Part shown: positions 21,374 through 32,038 of the stretch, piece after piece
Layout of the letters: the number at the start of each line of letters is the position of its first letter
Position numbering within the stretch: position 1 is the stretch's first letter
From: Bradyrhizobium sp. NP1
Lineage (GTDB): Bacteria > Pseudomonadota > Alphaproteobacteria > Rhizobiales > Xanthobacteraceae
DNA length: 64,000 nt
Reading direction: 5' to 3'
Assembly (NCBI RefSeq): GCF_030378205.1
Contig: NZ_CP127385.1
Span: forward strand, 6,240,001-6,304,000
Made by a program: the position numbers and the translations under genes
The notes under the pieces: model-generated
Told to the model about the DNA's origin: nothing
The model's input: only the letters and a program-made list of their open reading frames with translations
Databases searched by the model: none

Positions 21374-22294
21374 TTAGGATGGAATCCCGATCCGCTTGAT
21401 TTCCCAGTGTAACTCGATTCCGGAATTTTCCTTCACCCGCGCGCGCACGGTTTCGCCCAGCATTTCAATGTCATGCCCGGTGGCGTTACCGGTGTTGATC
21501 AGGAAATTGCAGTGCATTTCGGAAACCTGCGCGCCGCCCAGCCGCAGGCCACGGCAGCCCGCGGCATCGATCAGCTTCCAGGCGCTGTGACCGGGCGGGT
21601 TCTTGAAGGTGGAACCGCCGGTCTTCTCGCGAATCGGCTGCGCGTTCTCGCGATGCGCCTGCACCTCGTCCATGCGCTTGCGGATCGCTTCCGGCGCGGT
21701 GGGAAGCCCACGAAAGCGGGCGGCGGTGAAGATCAGGGAAGGATCGACGCCGCTGTTGCGGTAGCTGAACTTCATCCCGGCATTGTCGAAGACATGGCGG
21801 CTGCCGTCGCGGCCGATGCCCCTCGCCTCGATCAGCACGTCCTTGGTCTCGCCGCCATTGGCGCCCGCGTTCATGCGCAGCGCGCCGCCGATCGTGCCGG
21901 GGATGCCGAAGAAGAACTCCAGCCCGCCGAGGTTGGCCGCAGCCGCAGCCTCCGCGACGCGCTTGTCGAGCGCGGCCGCGCCAGCCGTGACGACATCGCC
22001 CGAAGCGCTGGCGTCGCCGAAAGCGCGCGGCGAAAGCCGGATCACCACGCCCGGCATGCCGCCGTCGCGCACGATCAGGTTGGAGCCGACACCGATGACA
22101 TGGACCGGCAGCTCCTTTTGCAAATGATTCAGGAAATAGGCGAGATCGTCCTCGTCCGCCGGCGTGAACAGCGCCTGTGCCGCGCCGCCGACGCGAAACC
22201 AGCTGAGCTCGGCGAGCGACTGGTTGGCGAGCAGCCGGCCGCGCAGTTGCGGCATCGCGGCGTGGAGGTCGGGCGTGATGTCGGGGAAGGTCAT
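21374..22294 (-). CDS. murB: UDP-N-acetylenolpyruvoylglucosamine reductase
   Basis: MurB is the FAD enzyme that reduces the enolpyruvyl group to give UDP-MurNAc. The 306-residue protein has the FAD-binding region with [20 protein letters not shown], the substrate loop [21 protein letters not shown], the catalytic-serine segment [15 protein letters not shown], and [19 protein letters not shown] and [15 protein letters not shown] near the C-terminus, where the proton-donating Glu lies. It belongs to the shorter alphaproteobacterial type. Only 22 bases separate it from murC upstream. Confidence 0.97.
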   Translation of the reverse strand: MTFPDITPDLHAAMPQLRGRLLANQSLAELSWFRVGGAAQALFTPADEDDLAYFLNHLQKELPVHVIGVGSNLIVRDGGMPGVVIRLSPRAFGDASASGDVVTAGAAALDKRVAEAAAAANLGGLEFFFGIPGTIGGALRMNAGANGGETKDVLIEARGIGRDGSRHVFDNAGMKFSYRNSGVDPSLIFTAARFRGLPTAPEAIRKRMDEVQAHRENAQPIREKTGGSTFKNPPGHSAWKLIDAAGCRGLRLGGAQVSEMHCNFLINTGNATGHDIEMLGETVRARVKENSGIELHWEIKRIGIPS

Positions 22295-22316
22295 GACGAG
22301 ATCGCTGGTCCACCCC

Positions 22317-23720
22317 TCATCCCAGTGCCTTCAGCTCGCCCGGCAGCGCATAGGCCCATTGCGTGATGCTGCCGGCGCCGAGGCAGACCACGAGATCGCC
22401 TGACTTCGCGATGTCCTTGACGATGCGCGCGAGATTGGCCGGCTTTTCCAGCGCGATCACCTCGCGGTGGCCATGCGTGCGCAGGCCCAGCACGAAATGA
22501 TCGCGGTCGACGCCCTCGATCGGCGCCTCGCCCGCCGGGTAGACGTCGGCGACGACGACGGCGTCGGCATCGTTGAAGCAGGTGCAGAACTCCTCGAACA
22601 GCGACTGCAGGCGGGTGTAGCGATGTGGCTGCACCACCGCGATGATCTTGCCGTTGGTGGAGCCGCGCGCCGCCTTCAGCACCGCCGCGATCTCGACCGG
22701 ATGATGGCCATAGTCGTCGATCACGGTGACGCCATTCCACTCGCCGGTCTTGGTGAAGCGCCGCTTCACCCCGCCGAAGCCGGCGATCGCCTTGCGGATG
22801 GCGTCGTCGGACATGCCGAGTTCATAGGCGACCGCGATCGCGGCGGTGGCGTTCGACGCGTTGTGCTGTCCGGGCATCGGCAGCGTGATGTCTGATATCT
22901 CGTGCGCTGCGCCCGACTTGCGGTCGCGGATCACGACCTTGAACCGCGAGCCGCTGCCCATCGGCACAAGATCGACGAGCCGCGCATCGGCCTGCGGGTT
23001 CTCGCCATAGGTGATGATGCGGCGGTCCTCGATCTTGCCGACGAGCGTCTGCACCACGGGATGATCGATGCACATCACCGCGAAGCCGTAGAACGGCACG
23101 TTCTCGACGAAATTGCGGAAGGCGTCCTGGATCGCCTCGAAGGTCTTGAAGTGATCGAGATGCTCGGGATCGATGTTGGTGACGATGACGACGTCAGAGG
23201 GCAGCTTCAGGAAGGTGCCGTCGCTCTCGTCGGCCTCCACCACCATCCAGTCGCCGGCGCCGAGACGCGCGTTGGAGCCATAGGCGTTGATGATGCCGCC
23301 GTTGATGACGGTCGGATCGAGGCCGCCCGCATCAAGCAGGGTCGCAACCATCGTGGTCGTCGTGGTCTTGCCATGGGTGCCGGCAATCGCGACGCAGCTC
23401 TTGAGCCGCATCAGTTCGGCGAGCATCTCGGCGCGGCGCACCACCGGAATGCGCTGCGCGCGCGCCGCCATCAGTTCCGGATTGTCGCGCTTGATCGCGG
23501 TCGAGACCACCACGACGTCGGCGCCGTCGACATTCTCCGCCTTGTGGCCGATCGAGACCTTGATGCCCTTCTCGCGCAGCCGCGTGACGTTGCCGCTCTC
23601 GGAAGCGTCCGAGCCCTGCACGGTGTAGCCGAGATTGCACAGGACCTCGGCGATGCCGCTCATGCCGATGCCGCCGATCCCGACGAAGTGGATGGGTCCG
23701 ATCTCGCGCGGCAGTCTCAT
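22317..23720 (-). CDS. murC: UDP-N-acetylmuramate--L-alanine ligase
   Basis: MurC adds L-alanine to UDP-MurNAc, the first step of the stem peptide. The 467-residue protein begins with the Rossmann-like [22 protein letters not shown], has the ATP-binding loop [19 protein letters not shown] (about residues 113-131), the Mur-ligase central motif [10 protein letters not shown] and the C-terminal [14 protein letters not shown]. It is followed tightly by murB. Between it and murG upstream are 186 bases holding repeat sequence. Confidence 0.98.
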   Translation of the reverse strand: MRLPREIGPIHFVGIGGIGMSGIAEVLCNLGYTVQGSDASESGNVTRLREKGIKVSIGHKAENVDGADVVVVSTAIKRDNPELMAARAQRIPVVRRAEMLAELMRLKSCVAIAGTHGKTTTTTMVATLLDAGGLDPTVINGGIINAYGSNARLGAGDWMVVEADESDGTFLKLPSDVVIVTNIDPEHLDHFKTFEAIQDAFRNFVENVPFYGFAVMCIDHPVVQTLVGKIEDRRIITYGENPQADARLVDLVPMGSGSRFKVVIRDRKSGAAHEISDITLPMPGQHNASNATAAIAVAYELGMSDDAIRKAIAGFGGVKRRFTKTGEWNGVTVIDDYGHHPVEIAAVLKAARGSTNGKIIAVVQPHRYTRLQSLFEEFCTCFNDADAVVVADVYPAGEAPIEGVDRDHFVLGLRTHGHREVIALEKPANLARIVKDIAKSGDLVVCLGAGSITQWAYALPGELKALG

Positions 23721-23816
23721 GGTCGTGCTTTCCTGGCGTCGCTCAGCGAGGCCGCAAATCAGCCGCGCCCAATACTGGATGCCCCGCTTTCAAAGCCGCT
23801 GACAAGGGCTTTTTAG

Positions 23817-23903
23817 CGTCATTCCCGCCCGCAGGTACTGCGAGCGACCCTGAAATCTCGGGATTCCGGATCGGCCTCCGATCCGGTCCTTCCGGAACGA
23901 CTG
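23817..23903. repeat. Degenerate CGTCATTCC palindromic repeat between murC and murG
   Basis: CGTCATTCCCG at the left and CCGGAACGACTGG at the right form the outer arms. Inside are AAATCTCGGGATTCCGGATC and the small hairpin GATCGG-CCT-CCGATC. It matches the unit at 21271-21370 in order of parts but has drifted. A fragment resembling another family (ACTGGATGCCCCGCTTT) stands just left, at about 23773-23790. Confidence 0.65.
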
Positions 23904-23906
23904 GAG

Positions 23907-25007
23907 TCAAATTCCGGCAACTTTCGCCACCAGATCGGCCAGCCGCTCGGCGGCGTCGAGCCGGCCCGCGCCGCGGGCGGAAGCCGCCATCGTCGCAAGC
24001 CGCGCGGGCTCCCCCGCAAGCGCCGATATTTCCGATGCCAGGCGGTCGGGCGTGAACTCGGCTTGCGCGATGCGCAAGGCGCCGCCGGCCGCTGCCAGCA
24101 CGCCGGCATTGGCGAACTGGTCCTGGTCGATCGAGCCGGGCAGCGGCACCAGGATCGAGGGCCGGCCGATCGCGGCGAGTTCGGCCACAGTGCCGGCACC
24201 GGAGCGCGAGACCACGAGATGGTTCGATGCAAGGCGCGCCGGCAGGTCGGTGAAGAACGGCGCGAGCTCGCACCTGATCTTCAAGCGATCATAGATGCCG
24301 CGGACGCGCGCCATGTCCTCCTCGCGCACCTGCTGCGTCAGGACCAGGCGCTGCCACAGCGAGGGCTCCAGCCGCTCGATCGCGCCGGGCACGACGTCGC
24401 TCATCACGCGCGCGCCCTGGCTGCCGCCGACGACCAGCAGGCGGAACGGCTCGCTGGTTTGCGGCGGCACATAACTCACCGCCGCCGCGGCGAGGATCGC
24501 GGGGCGCATCGGCGTGCCCACCGTGGTTGTCTTGGCCGACAGCGCCGGGTCGCGATCGAGCACGCCGGGCAGCGAGGTCGCGATCGCGCTGGCATAGCGC
24601 GCGAGCAGGCGGTTGGCGCGGCCGAGCACCGCATTGGCCTCGTGAATGACCGACGGAACGCCGCAAAGCTTCGCAGCGAGCAGCGGCGGCAGCGTCGGAT
24701 AGCCGCCAAAGCCGACCAGGGCCGCGGGCTTCAATCGCCGGATCAGGCTGAACGCGACCGCGGTGCCGTAGCCGAGCATGAGCATGGTGCGGGCGAGCGA
24801 CAGCGGGTTGCGGCTGCGCACCGTCTCGCTCGGCACCACGTCGATCATCTCCCTGGTGAACAGGCCGCTGTAGCGCAGCGCGCGGGCGTCGGTCGCCAGC
24901 CGCACCCGATAACCGCGCCTGATCAGCTCGACGCCGAGCGCTTCGGCCGGAAACAGGTGACCGCCGGTGCCGCCGGCGGCCAGCAGGATTAAGGGCTTGG
25001 TGTCCAT
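23907..25007 (-). CDS. murG: UDP-N-acetylglucosamine--N-acetylmuramyl-(pentapeptide) pyrophosphoryl-undecaprenol N-acetylglucosamine transferase
   Basis: MurG converts lipid I to lipid II at the cytoplasmic face of the inner membrane. The 366-residue GT-B enzyme has the N-terminal glycine loop LLAAGGTGGHLFPAEALG (about residues 9-26), a second G loop at VVGGSQGARVMSDVVPGAI, and the donor-binding SRSGAGTVAELAAIGRPSIL in the C-terminal domain. It comes 31 bases after ftsW on the same strand, matching the usual ftsW-murG order. Confidence 0.97.
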   Translation of the reverse strand: MDTKPLILLAAGGTGGHLFPAEALGVELIRRGYRVRLATDARALRYSGLFTREMIDVVPSETVRSRNPLSLARTMLMLGYGTAVAFSLIRRLKPAALVGFGGYPTLPPLLAAKLCGVPSVIHEANAVLGRANRLLARYASAIATSLPGVLDRDPALSAKTTTVGTPMRPAILAAAAVSYVPPQTSEPFRLLVVGGSQGARVMSDVVPGAIERLEPSLWQRLVLTQQVREEDMARVRGIYDRLKIRCELAPFFTDLPARLASNHLVVSRSGAGTVAELAAIGRPSILVPLPGSIDQDQFANAGVLAAAGGALRIAQAEFTPDRLASEISALAGEPARLATMAASARGAGRLDAAERLADLVAKVAGI

Positions 25008-25038
25008 CGCGCCTCAATAGCCGATGGCGCGACGCCAG

Positions 25039-26190
25039 TCACGCCAGCGTGGGCCGCGCCTGGGCCGCGCTGATCGACTCGACCTCGGTGCGCGGCCGCA
25101 GCCGCGTCAGCGCCAGCATCATGCCGACGCCATACGCGAGCGACACGATCGAGGAGCCGCCATAGGAAATGAAGGGCAGCGTCATGCCCTTGGCCGGGAT
25201 CAATTGCAGGTTGACCGACATGTTGATCGCGGCCTGCACCCCGAACAGGATGGCAAGCCCTGAGGCGGCAAAGCGCGAGAACATGTCCTCGTTGGCGTAG
25301 GCGCGCGTCAGCGTGCGCAGCACGATGAAGGCGAACAACAGAAGCAGCGCGAGGCAAAGGATGATGCCGAACTCTTCGGCGGCGACCGCGAACACGAAGT
25401 CGGTGTGGCTGTCGGGCAGATTGCGCTTGGCGATGCCCTCGCCCGGCCCGAGCCCGAACCAGCCGCCATTGCCGAACGCCTCCATTGCGGTGTCGACCTG
25501 GAAGGTGTCGCCGGAGGCCGGATTCATGAAGCGCTTGATGCGGCCGGCGACGTGAGGAACCAGCAGGTAGGCGCCGAACAGGCCGGCGCTCGCGACGCCT
25601 GCAAGCCCCATCACCCAGATCATCCGCATGCCGGCGATGAAGAACAGCGCGCCCCACACCATCAGGATCAGCATGGTCTGGCCGAAGTCGGGCTCCATCA
25701 CCAGCAGCGACACCAGCGTGAGCAACAGCACCAGCGCCATCGAGGTTGCCGGCATCTCGGGACGCTTGGTGGATTCGGCAAACAGCCAGGCCGCGAGGAC
25801 GACGAAAGCGGGCTTTGCCGATTCGGAGGCCTGGATGTTGACGCCGATCAGCGTGATCCAGCGCCGCGAGCCCTTCACCTCAGGGCCGATCAGGAGCGTC
25901 GCCACGATCAGCGCGATCGAGACCGCGAACACGAGCAGCGCGCTGCGGCGGATCTGGCGCGGGGAGAGGAAGGAGACCGCGATCATCACCATGAACGACG
26001 GCAGCAGGAACATGGCGTGATGATTGAAGAAATGGAACGGGTCGAGCCCGATCCGGGTCGCGACCGGCGGGCTTGCCGCCAGCGACAGGATGATGCCGGC
26101 GAGCATCAGCGCGATGATGGCGCCGAGCAGCGGCCGGTCGATGGTCCACCACCATTCCGAAAGCGGGGTGCGTTGTTCACGGGAGATCAT
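25039..26190 (-). CDS. ftsW: Peptidoglycan glycosyltransferase FtsW
   Basis: FtsW is the SEDS-family polymerase that extends glycan strands at the septum with its partner FtsI. The protein has about ten membrane helices. SEDS landmarks include the extracellular loop EVKGSRRWITLIG, the conserved GLGPGEGIAKRNLPDSHTDF loop and the C-terminal GMTLPFISYGGSS. The ATG at 26190 (MISREQRTPLSEWWW) is preferred, giving 383 residues; an ATG 12 bases earlier falls inside a TGGTCAG/CTGACCA inverted repeat. The murD-ftsW gap contains a palindromic repeat. Confidence 0.96.
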   Translation of the reverse strand: MISREQRTPLSEWWWTIDRPLLGAIIALMLAGIILSLAASPPVATRIGLDPFHFFNHHAMFLLPSFMVMIAVSFLSPRQIRRSALLVFAVSIALIVATLLIGPEVKGSRRWITLIGVNIQASESAKPAFVVLAAWLFAESTKRPEMPATSMALVLLLTLVSLLVMEPDFGQTMLILMVWGALFFIAGMRMIWVMGLAGVASAGLFGAYLLVPHVAGRIKRFMNPASGDTFQVDTAMEAFGNGGWFGLGPGEGIAKRNLPDSHTDFVFAVAAEEFGIILCLALLLLFAFIVLRTLTRAYANEDMFSRFAASGLAILFGVQAAINMSVNLQLIPAKGMTLPFISYGGSSIVSLAYGVGMMLALTRLRPRTEVESISAAQARPTLA

Positions 26191-26202
26191 CGAGGGCCCC
26201 AC

Positions 26203-26219
26203 TGGTCAGCAACTGACCA
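26203..26219. promoter_or_regulatory. Inverted repeat just ahead of ftsW
   Basis: TGGTCAG-CAA-CTGACCA, arms of 7 bases with a 3-base centre, lies 13 bases upstream of the preferred ftsW start. It could be a protein-binding site or a small leader hairpin that affects ribosome access. Function is inferred only from position and symmetry. Confidence 0.35.
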
Positions 26220-26286
26220 TTGGTCGCCGATGATGGTTGCCGAAGGGTTAACGGAAGAGATGAACTTTTGCCGATATGCGCAGTCC

Positions 26287-26399
26287 CTCCGCCACCCCGG
26301 CCATGCCCCGCGAAAGCGGGGCATCCAGTACGCCGCGGCTTTGGAAATTCGCACAGATCTCTCTGGAATACTCGATCACCCGCTTTCGCGGGTGATGAC
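26287..26399. repeat. CCCGCGAAAGCGGG-type palindromic repeat between ftsW and murD
   Basis: The left part has GCCCCGC-GAAA-GCGGGGC and the right part CACCCGC-TTTC-GCGGGTG, each a tight hairpin, and the two halves are related as a larger inverted repeat (CCGGCCATGCC... against ...GATGACAGC). The unit is about 113 bp. A partial relative is the hairpin at 7549-7576. Confidence 0.75.
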
Positions 26400-26425
26400 A
26401 GCCTTCGCGCGGCTCGCGGCGCGCC

Positions 26426-27826
26426 TCACACCACCGGCTTGACGCCGGGCAGCGCCTGGACCAGATCGCGGAAGGCGGCGCCGCGGATCTCGAAATTGCG
26501 GTACTGGTCGAACGAGGCGCAGGCCGGCGACAGCAGCACCACCGCTTCGGCGAGCCCCGCGGCCTCCGCATCGCGCGCGGCGCTTGCAACCGCAACATCG
26601 AGCGCTCCACTCATCTCGTGCGGCACGCGGTCCCCCAGGGTCGCGGCAAATTCCGCTGCCGCCTCGCCGATCAGGTAGGCTTTTCGGATGCGCGGGAAAT
26701 AGTCGGTCAGGCTGGTGATGCCGCCGGCCTTCGGTTTTCCCCCGGCGATCCAGAAGATGTCGGCAAAGGACGACAGCGCGTGCGCGGCGGCGTCCGCGTT
26801 GGTGCCCTTGGAATCATTGACGAACAGCACGCTGCCGCGGCGGCCGACCTGCTCCATGCGATGCGCCAGTCCCGGAAAGCTGCGCAGGCCATTCTGCAGG
26901 ACCTCGGCGCCGATCCCCATCGCGAGCGCGCAGGCCGAGGCACACGCGGCATTCTGGGCGTTGTGCAGGCCGCGCAGCGAGCCGATGCCGCCGAGCCTGG
27001 CCACCTCCGACCGCGCGCCGCCGGACGCCCGCACGATGGTCTCGTGCTCGACATAGATGCCGTCGGCAACCGGGTTCCTCACGGAGATGCGAACCACGCG
27101 CTTGCCGGCCCGCTCGATGCGGTCGGCGATGTCGCGGCAAAAGCCGTCATCGACGCCGACGATCGCGGTGCCTCTCGGCTGCACACCCGCAACCAGCCGC
27201 TCCTTCACCGCCGCGTAATTTGCAAGCGTGCCGTGGCGATCGATATGGTCCTCGCTGATGTTGAGCAGGATGCCGACGGAGGGATCGAGCGAGGGACAAA
27301 GGTCGATCTGGTAGGACGACATCTCGATGACATGGACACGGCCCATCCGCGCCGGCTCCAGCGACAGGATCGCGGTGCCGATATTGCCGCCCATCTGGGT
27401 GTCGTAGCCGGCAAAGCGGGTCAGATGCGCGATCAGCGCTGTCGTGGTCGACTTGCCGTTGGTGCCGGTGATCGCCACGAACGGCGCATCGGGTGCGTGG
27501 CGGCGCCGCTCGCGACAGAACAGCTCGACGTCGCCGATCACCTCGACGCCGGCCTCGCGCGCCATCAGCACGCTCCAGTGCGGCGCCGGATGCGTCAGCG
27601 GCGCGCCGGGAGTGAGGACGAGCGCGGCGAAGTTCGCCCAGGAAACCTGTCGCAGGTCCGCGGTGATGAAGCCGGCCTGCGCGGCCTTTGCGACATTGTC
27701 GGCATTGTCGTCGCCGGCGATCACCTCGGCGCCGCCAGCCTTGAGCGCATGGCAGCTCGCCAGTCCCGAGCCGCCGAGACCGAACACGGCGACCGCCCTG
27801 CCCGCAAAGGAGGTGACGGGGATCAT
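26426..27826 (-). CDS. murD: UDP-N-acetylmuramoyl-L-alanine--D-glutamate ligase
   Basis: MurD adds D-glutamate to the stem peptide. The 466-residue protein has the N-terminal uracil-binding [20 protein letters not shown], the ATP loop [20 protein letters not shown] (about residues 116-135), the central EMSSYQIDL and [11 protein letters not shown], and the C-terminal [16 protein letters not shown]. The start lies 7 bases after the mraY stop, so the two are likely co-translated. Confidence 0.97.
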   Translation of the reverse strand: MIPVTSFAGRAVAVFGLGGSGLASCHALKAGGAEVIAGDDNADNVAKAAQAGFITADLRQVSWANFAALVLTPGAPLTHPAPHWSVLMAREAGVEVIGDVELFCRERRRHAPDAPFVAITGTNGKSTTTALIAHLTRFAGYDTQMGGNIGTAILSLEPARMGRVHVIEMSSYQIDLCPSLDPSVGILLNISEDHIDRHGTLANYAAVKERLVAGVQPRGTAIVGVDDGFCRDIADRIERAGKRVVRISVRNPVADGIYVEHETIVRASGGARSEVARLGGIGSLRGLHNAQNAACASACALAMGIGAEVLQNGLRSFPGLAHRMEQVGRRGSVLFVNDSKGTNADAAAHALSSFADIFWIAGGKPKAGGITSLTDYFPRIRKAYLIGEAAAEFAATLGDRVPHEMSGALDVAVASAARDAEAAGLAEAVVLLSPACASFDQYRNFEIRGAAFRDLVQALPGVKPVV

Positions 27827-27833
27827 GCGTCGC

Positions 27834-28940
27834 TCATCGCAGCTTCAGCGTGGCGAGGCCGGCGAGCGCCAGCATCACCGAGATGATCCAGAACCGGATC
27901 ACGATCTGCGGCTCGGTCCAGCCGAGCTGCTCGAAATGATGATGCAGCGGCGCCATGCGGAAGATGCGCTTGCCCGTGAGCTTGAAGGAGGCGACCTGCA
28001 CGATGACGGAAACCGCTTCCAGCACGAACAGCCCGCCGATGACGGCCAGCACGATCTCGTGCTTGACCGCGACCGCGATGGCGCCAAGCATGCCGCCGAG
28101 CGCGAGCGAGCCGGTGTCGCCCATGAAGATCGAGGCCGGCGGCGCGTTGAACCACAGGAAGCCGAGGCCTGCGCCGAGCACGGCGCCGGCAAGCACCGCG
28201 AGCTCGCCGGTGCCGGCGACGTAGTTGATCTGCAGATAGTCGGAGAACACGGCATTGCCGGCGAGATAGGCGATCATGCCAAAACTCGCGGCCGCGATCA
28301 TGACCGGCACGATGGCAAGCCCGTCGAGGCCGTCGGTGAGGTTCACGGCGTTGCCGGCGCCGACGATCACGAAGGCGCCGAAGATCACGAAGAACCAGCC
28401 GAAATTGATGACGATGTCCTTGAAGAAGGGGATCGCAAGCGAGGTCGAGGACGCGTCGCGCCCGAGCTTCACCAGCGCGTAGCAGGCGGCGAGCGCGATC
28501 ACCGCCTCGATCAGAAGGCGCGCGCGGCCGCCGAAGCCGCTGTGGCTCTGCTTGGTCACCTTCAGATAGTCGTCATAGAATCCGACGAAGCCGAAGCCGA
28601 GCGTCACCGCGAGCACGATCCAGACATAGGGATTGAGCGGATTGGCCCACAGCACGGTCGAAACCACGAGGCCGGACAGGATCATCAGGCCGCCCATGGT
28701 GGGCGTGCCCTTCTTGGTGATGATGTGCGATTGCGGCCCGTCGGTGCGAATCGGCTGGCCCTTGCCCTGGCGCAGCCGCAGATGATCGATGATCCAGGGC
28801 CCGAACAGGAACACGAACAGCGCGCCGGTCGCGATCGCGCCGCCGGTGCGGAAGGTGATGTAGCGAAAGACGTTGAGCAGCGTGCGGAATACGCCAAGCG
28901 ATGGAAACGTGTTGGAAAGCTCGATCAGCCAGTAAAACAT
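27834..28940 (-). CDS. mraY: Phospho-N-acetylmuramoyl-pentapeptide-transferase
   Basis: MraY makes lipid I by moving phospho-MurNAc-pentapeptide to undecaprenyl phosphate in the inner membrane. The 368-residue protein has about ten membrane helices. The signature [13 protein letters not shown], the catalytic aspartates in [14 protein letters not shown], the [11 protein letters not shown] loop and the histidine-rich [13 protein letters not shown] are all present. It sits between murF and murD; 195 gene-free bases separate it from murF. Confidence 0.98.
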   Translation of the reverse strand: MFYWLIELSNTFPSLGVFRTLLNVFRYITFRTGGAIATGALFVFLFGPWIIDHLRLRQGKGQPIRTDGPQSHIITKKGTPTMGGLMILSGLVVSTVLWANPLNPYVWIVLAVTLGFGFVGFYDDYLKVTKQSHSGFGGRARLLIEAVIALAACYALVKLGRDASSTSLAIPFFKDIVINFGWFFVIFGAFVIVGAGNAVNLTDGLDGLAIVPVMIAAASFGMIAYLAGNAVFSDYLQINYVAGTGELAVLAGAVLGAGLGFLWFNAPPASIFMGDTGSLALGGMLGAIAVAVKHEIVLAVIGGLFVLEAVSVIVQVASFKLTGKRIFRMAPLHHHFEQLGWTEPQIVIRFWIISVMLALAGLATLKLR

Positions 28941-29135
28941 TCAACCTGCCCTATGCCGCCGCGTGCCGCGCGGCGATGTCCTTGTTGCCGGCTCACAGCC
29001 GGAAAGCACGCTTTGCGCGAACGCCTTCGCGGTCACCTTCATCCTTGTTCATCCTTGCGCCTTTAACCATGACCGGCGCGCCGGCGCGAGTGGGGACGAG
29101 CGGAAAGAAAGGCTGCCGGCGACGCATGGCCGAAC

Positions 29136-30518
29136 TTACGCCCTTGCCTCAAGCGCGGCCACCAGGGCGGGCACGAATTTATTCACCCAGAACATCTTCT
29201 TGCTGCCCTTGACGACCACGACGTCGCCGCCCTTCAGCAGCTCCGCGACCGCGCCAGGCCGCAGCGTGGCCGGGTCCTCGTGCCAGCCCAGCCGCATCGG
29301 CTGCGGCACGCGTTCATACAGATGACGCATCAAGGGCCCGACGCAGTAGATCGCGTCGATTCCAGGCAGATCCTTCGCCAGCTTCTCATGATAGGCCGGC
29401 GCGTCGGAACCGAGTTCCAGCATGTCGCCGAGAATGGCGATGCGCCGCCCGCGTTCGACCGGGCGCGCTTTCAGGCTGTCGAGCGCGGCCACCATGCTCG
29501 CGGGATTGCCGTTGAAGCTGTCATCGATGACGGTGACGCCGCCGGCATGCTGCTCGACGCCGCGCCCGGTCATGATGCCGACCGCGTCGAGCCTCGGCGC
29601 GAGCGCCGCCGGATCGAGACCCGCGGCATGGACGGAGGCGAGCGCAGCCAGCGCATTCTGCACGCGATGCGGCGCGCCGGGCGTGAGCGCGAATTCAATG
29701 CGCCTGCCGCCGATCTCGGCCACGACCTGCCAGCGCTCGCCTTGCGCGAGATGGCTCACCTCCCTCACCTCGGCGCCGTCGCCGAAGCGCACGATCCGGC
29801 CTCGCCATTCGGCCGCTTCGATATCATGAGGCAGCACAAGCACGCCGTCGCTCGGCAGGCCGCGCACGATGCTGACCTTCTCGCGCCGGATCGCCTCCAG
29901 GCTGCCGAGCTTTTCCAGATGCACCGGCTGCACGTTCACCACCAGCGCGACGCTCGGCCGCGCCAGCTCGCTGAGCCGCGCGATCTCGCCGGGCTGGTTC
30001 ATGCCCATCTCAACCACCCACACGCTGGCATCGGGGTGCGCATTGCACAGCGTCAGCGGCACGCCCCAGAAATTGTTGAAGCTGCTCGGGCTCGCAAAGG
30101 CGTCCGGATAGGCGGCGATGAATTCCTTGGTCGAGGTCTTGCCGGCGCTGCCGGTAAGACCGATCACCGGGCCTTCGAAGCGCGCCCGCGCCGCGCGCGC
30201 AAGCCGCCACAACCCGTCGAGCAGCGTGTCCTTGACGACGAGCTGCGGAATGCGGATGCCCTCGATCCGGTGCGGCACGATCATCGCCGCCGCGCCGGCG
30301 GCCTGCGCATTGGCGGCAAACTCCCAGCCGTCGCGGGCGCTGGCAAAGCTCGAGACGAAGCCGCCGCTCGGCGTGCCGCTCAACGCCACGAACAGGCTGC
30401 CGGGCTTCACCACGCGGCTGTCCTGCGTGACGAAATCGATTTCGGTTTCCGGAAAGCTGCCGACGACGCCGAGCGCGCGCGCCGCTTCCGCGATCGTCCA
30501 TAGCGGTTTGGCGCTCAT
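29136..30518 (-). CDS. murF: UDP-N-acetylmuramoyl-tripeptide--D-alanyl-D-alanine ligase
   Basis: MurF adds the D-Ala-D-Ala dipeptide, completing the pentapeptide precursor. The start at 30518 gives [20 protein letters not shown] and 460 residues. The frame is open upstream through murE in another reading, which is chance. The ATP loop is VIGLTGSAGKTSTKEFIAAY (about residues 111-130). VVEMGMNQPGEI and VIDDSFNGNPASMVAAL are Mur-ligase motifs. The ATG overlaps the murE stop by 4 bases (ATGA). Confidence 0.97.
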   Translation of the reverse strand: MSAKPLWTIAEAARALGVVGSFPETEIDFVTQDSRVVKPGSLFVALSGTPSGGFVSSFASARDGWEFAANAQAAGAAAMIVPHRIEGIRIPQLVVKDTLLDGLWRLARAARARFEGPVIGLTGSAGKTSTKEFIAAYPDAFASPSSFNNFWGVPLTLCNAHPDASVWVVEMGMNQPGEIARLSELARPSVALVVNVQPVHLEKLGSLEAIRREKVSIVRGLPSDGVLVLPHDIEAAEWRGRIVRFGDGAEVREVSHLAQGERWQVVAEIGGRRIEFALTPGAPHRVQNALAALASVHAAGLDPAALAPRLDAVGIMTGRGVEQHAGGVTVIDDSFNGNPASMVAALDSLKARPVERGRRIAILGDMLELGSDAPAYHEKLAKDLPGIDAIYCVGPLMRHLYERVPQPMRLGWHEDPATLRPGAVAELLKGGDVVVVKGSKKMFWVNKFVPALVAALEARA

Positions 30519-31969
30519 GCCGCCTCCAGCGCTGCGGCCACGGCATCGTGGTCGCTGAACGGCAGCGTCTTGTTGCCGACGATCTGCCCGGTCTCGTGAC
30601 CCTTGCCGGCGATCAACAGCGCATCGCCTTGCTGCAATTCCTCGATCGCTGTCCTTATCGCAAGCGCGCGGTCGCCGATCTCGCGCGCGCCGCTGGCGGC
30701 CGCCAGGATCGCGGCACGGATCGCCGCCGGATCCTCGCTGCGCGGATTGTCGTCGGTGACGATGACGCTGTCGGCATGCTCGGACGCGATCGCGCCCATC
30801 AGCGGACGCTTGCCGGCGTCGCGGTCGCCGCCGGCGCCGAACACGACGACGAGCCTGCGCTTGGCATAGGGACGCAGCGCCTGCAGCGCTTTCGCCAGCG
30901 CATCCGGCTTGTGGGCGTAGTCGACGAAGATCGGCGCGCCCTGATGCTCGCCGACACGCTCCAGCCGGCCCTTGGCGCCTTCGAGATGCTCGAGGCTTGC
31001 GAACACGGCATCCGCGTCGCTGCCGGTGCCGATGGCAAGACCGGCGGAGACCAGCGCATTCTCGACCTGGAAGCCGCCGACCAGGGGCAGGCACAGCTTG
31101 ATGCTGCGCCCGCGATGTTCGAGCATGAGCCGTTGCGCCACGCCGTCGATCGCGGCGTCCACAAGGCGAATCCCCTCGCCCGCCCCGTCGCCATGGCGGC
31201 CGACCGTGATGAGCCGCAAGCCGCGGGCGGCCGCCGCGTCGATCACCTCGCGCGAGCAATCATGGTCCGCCGAGATCACCGCCGCGCCGCCGGGCGCGAC
31301 CAGATCGCGGAACAGCCGCAGCTTGGCGGCGAGATAGTGCGCCACGTCAGGATGATAATCCATGTGGTCGCGCGACAGGTTGGTGAAGCCGCCGGCCGCA
31401 ATCCGCACGCCGTCGAGCCTGAACTGGTCGAGCCCATGCGAGGACGCCTCAAACGCCAGATGCGTAACGCCGTCGCGCGCGATCTCGTCGAGCTGGTGGT
31501 GCAGCGCGATCGGATCGGGCGTCGTCAGCGAGCCGTAGACGGTGCGCTTCGGCGAGACGAGGCCAATGGTGCCGATGCTGGCCGAGACATGACCGAGCCG
31601 TTGCCAGATCTGCCGCGTGAAGGCGGCGACCGAGGTCTTGCCGCTGGTCCCGGTCACCGCGGCGATGGTCGCGGGCTGCCGCGGAAAAAACCTTGCCGCC
31701 GCCAGCGCCAGCGCGCGGCGCGCATCGGGGATGACGATGAAGGGCACGGCGAGGCCGGCTTGCGGCTTTTGCTCGCCGGCGACCGCCACCGCGCCGGCCG
31801 CGATCGCGGCGTCGACGAAGCGCGCGCCGTCGGTCTTGGAGCCCGCGAGCGCGAAGAACAGGTCGCCCGGCTTCACGACGCGGCTGTCGAACGCGAGCCC
31901 GCCGACCTCGATCGCCGCGGCGGCGTGGTCGATCGCGGCATCATCGCCGAGGAGGTCGCGAAGTCTCAT
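30515..31969 (-). CDS. murE: UDP-N-acetylmuramoyl-tripeptide synthetase, meso-diaminopimelate-adding
   Basis: MurE adds the third residue of the stem peptide. The start at 31969 ([12 protein letters not shown]) gives 484 residues; an upstream in-frame ATG at 31996 is less likely. The ATP loop is [19 protein letters not shown]. The motif DNPR in [11 protein letters not shown] marks enzymes that add meso-diaminopimelate rather than lysine, so the wall is of the usual Gram-negative type. It overlaps murF by 4 bases and follows ftsI after 69 bases. Confidence 0.97.
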   Translation of the reverse strand: MRLRDLLGDDAAIDHAAAAIEVGGLAFDSRVVKPGDLFFALAGSKTDGARFVDAAIAAGAVAVAGEQKPQAGLAVPFIVIPDARRALALAAARFFPRQPATIAAVTGTSGKTSVAAFTRQIWQRLGHVSASIGTIGLVSPKRTVYGSLTTPDPIALHHQLDEIARDGVTHLAFEASSHGLDQFRLDGVRIAAGGFTNLSRDHMDYHPDVAHYLAAKLRLFRDLVAPGGAAVISADHDCSREVIDAAAARGLRLITVGRHGDGAGEGIRLVDAAIDGVAQRLMLEHRGRSIKLCLPLVGGFQVENALVSAGLAIGTGSDADAVFASLEHLEGAKGRLERVGEHQGAPIFVDYAHKPDALAKALQALRPYAKRRLVVVFGAGGDRDAGKRPLMGAIASEHADSVIVTDDNPRSEDPAAIRAAILAAASGAREIGDRALAIRTAIEELQQGDALLIAGKGHETGQIVGNKTLPFSDHDAVAAALEAA

Positions 31970-32038
31970 GCTCGTCCAGTGCCCTCTTTCCCACACGCGC
32001 GGGGCCGCGGGAACCTCGAATCCCAGCGCTCTTACGGC

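Noticed and set aside
23787..23816. Terminator between murC and murG (AAAGCC ... GGGCTTTTT)
   Set aside because: The T-run is on the plus strand, opposite to the operon, and the stem is only about 6 bases; more likely repeat debris.
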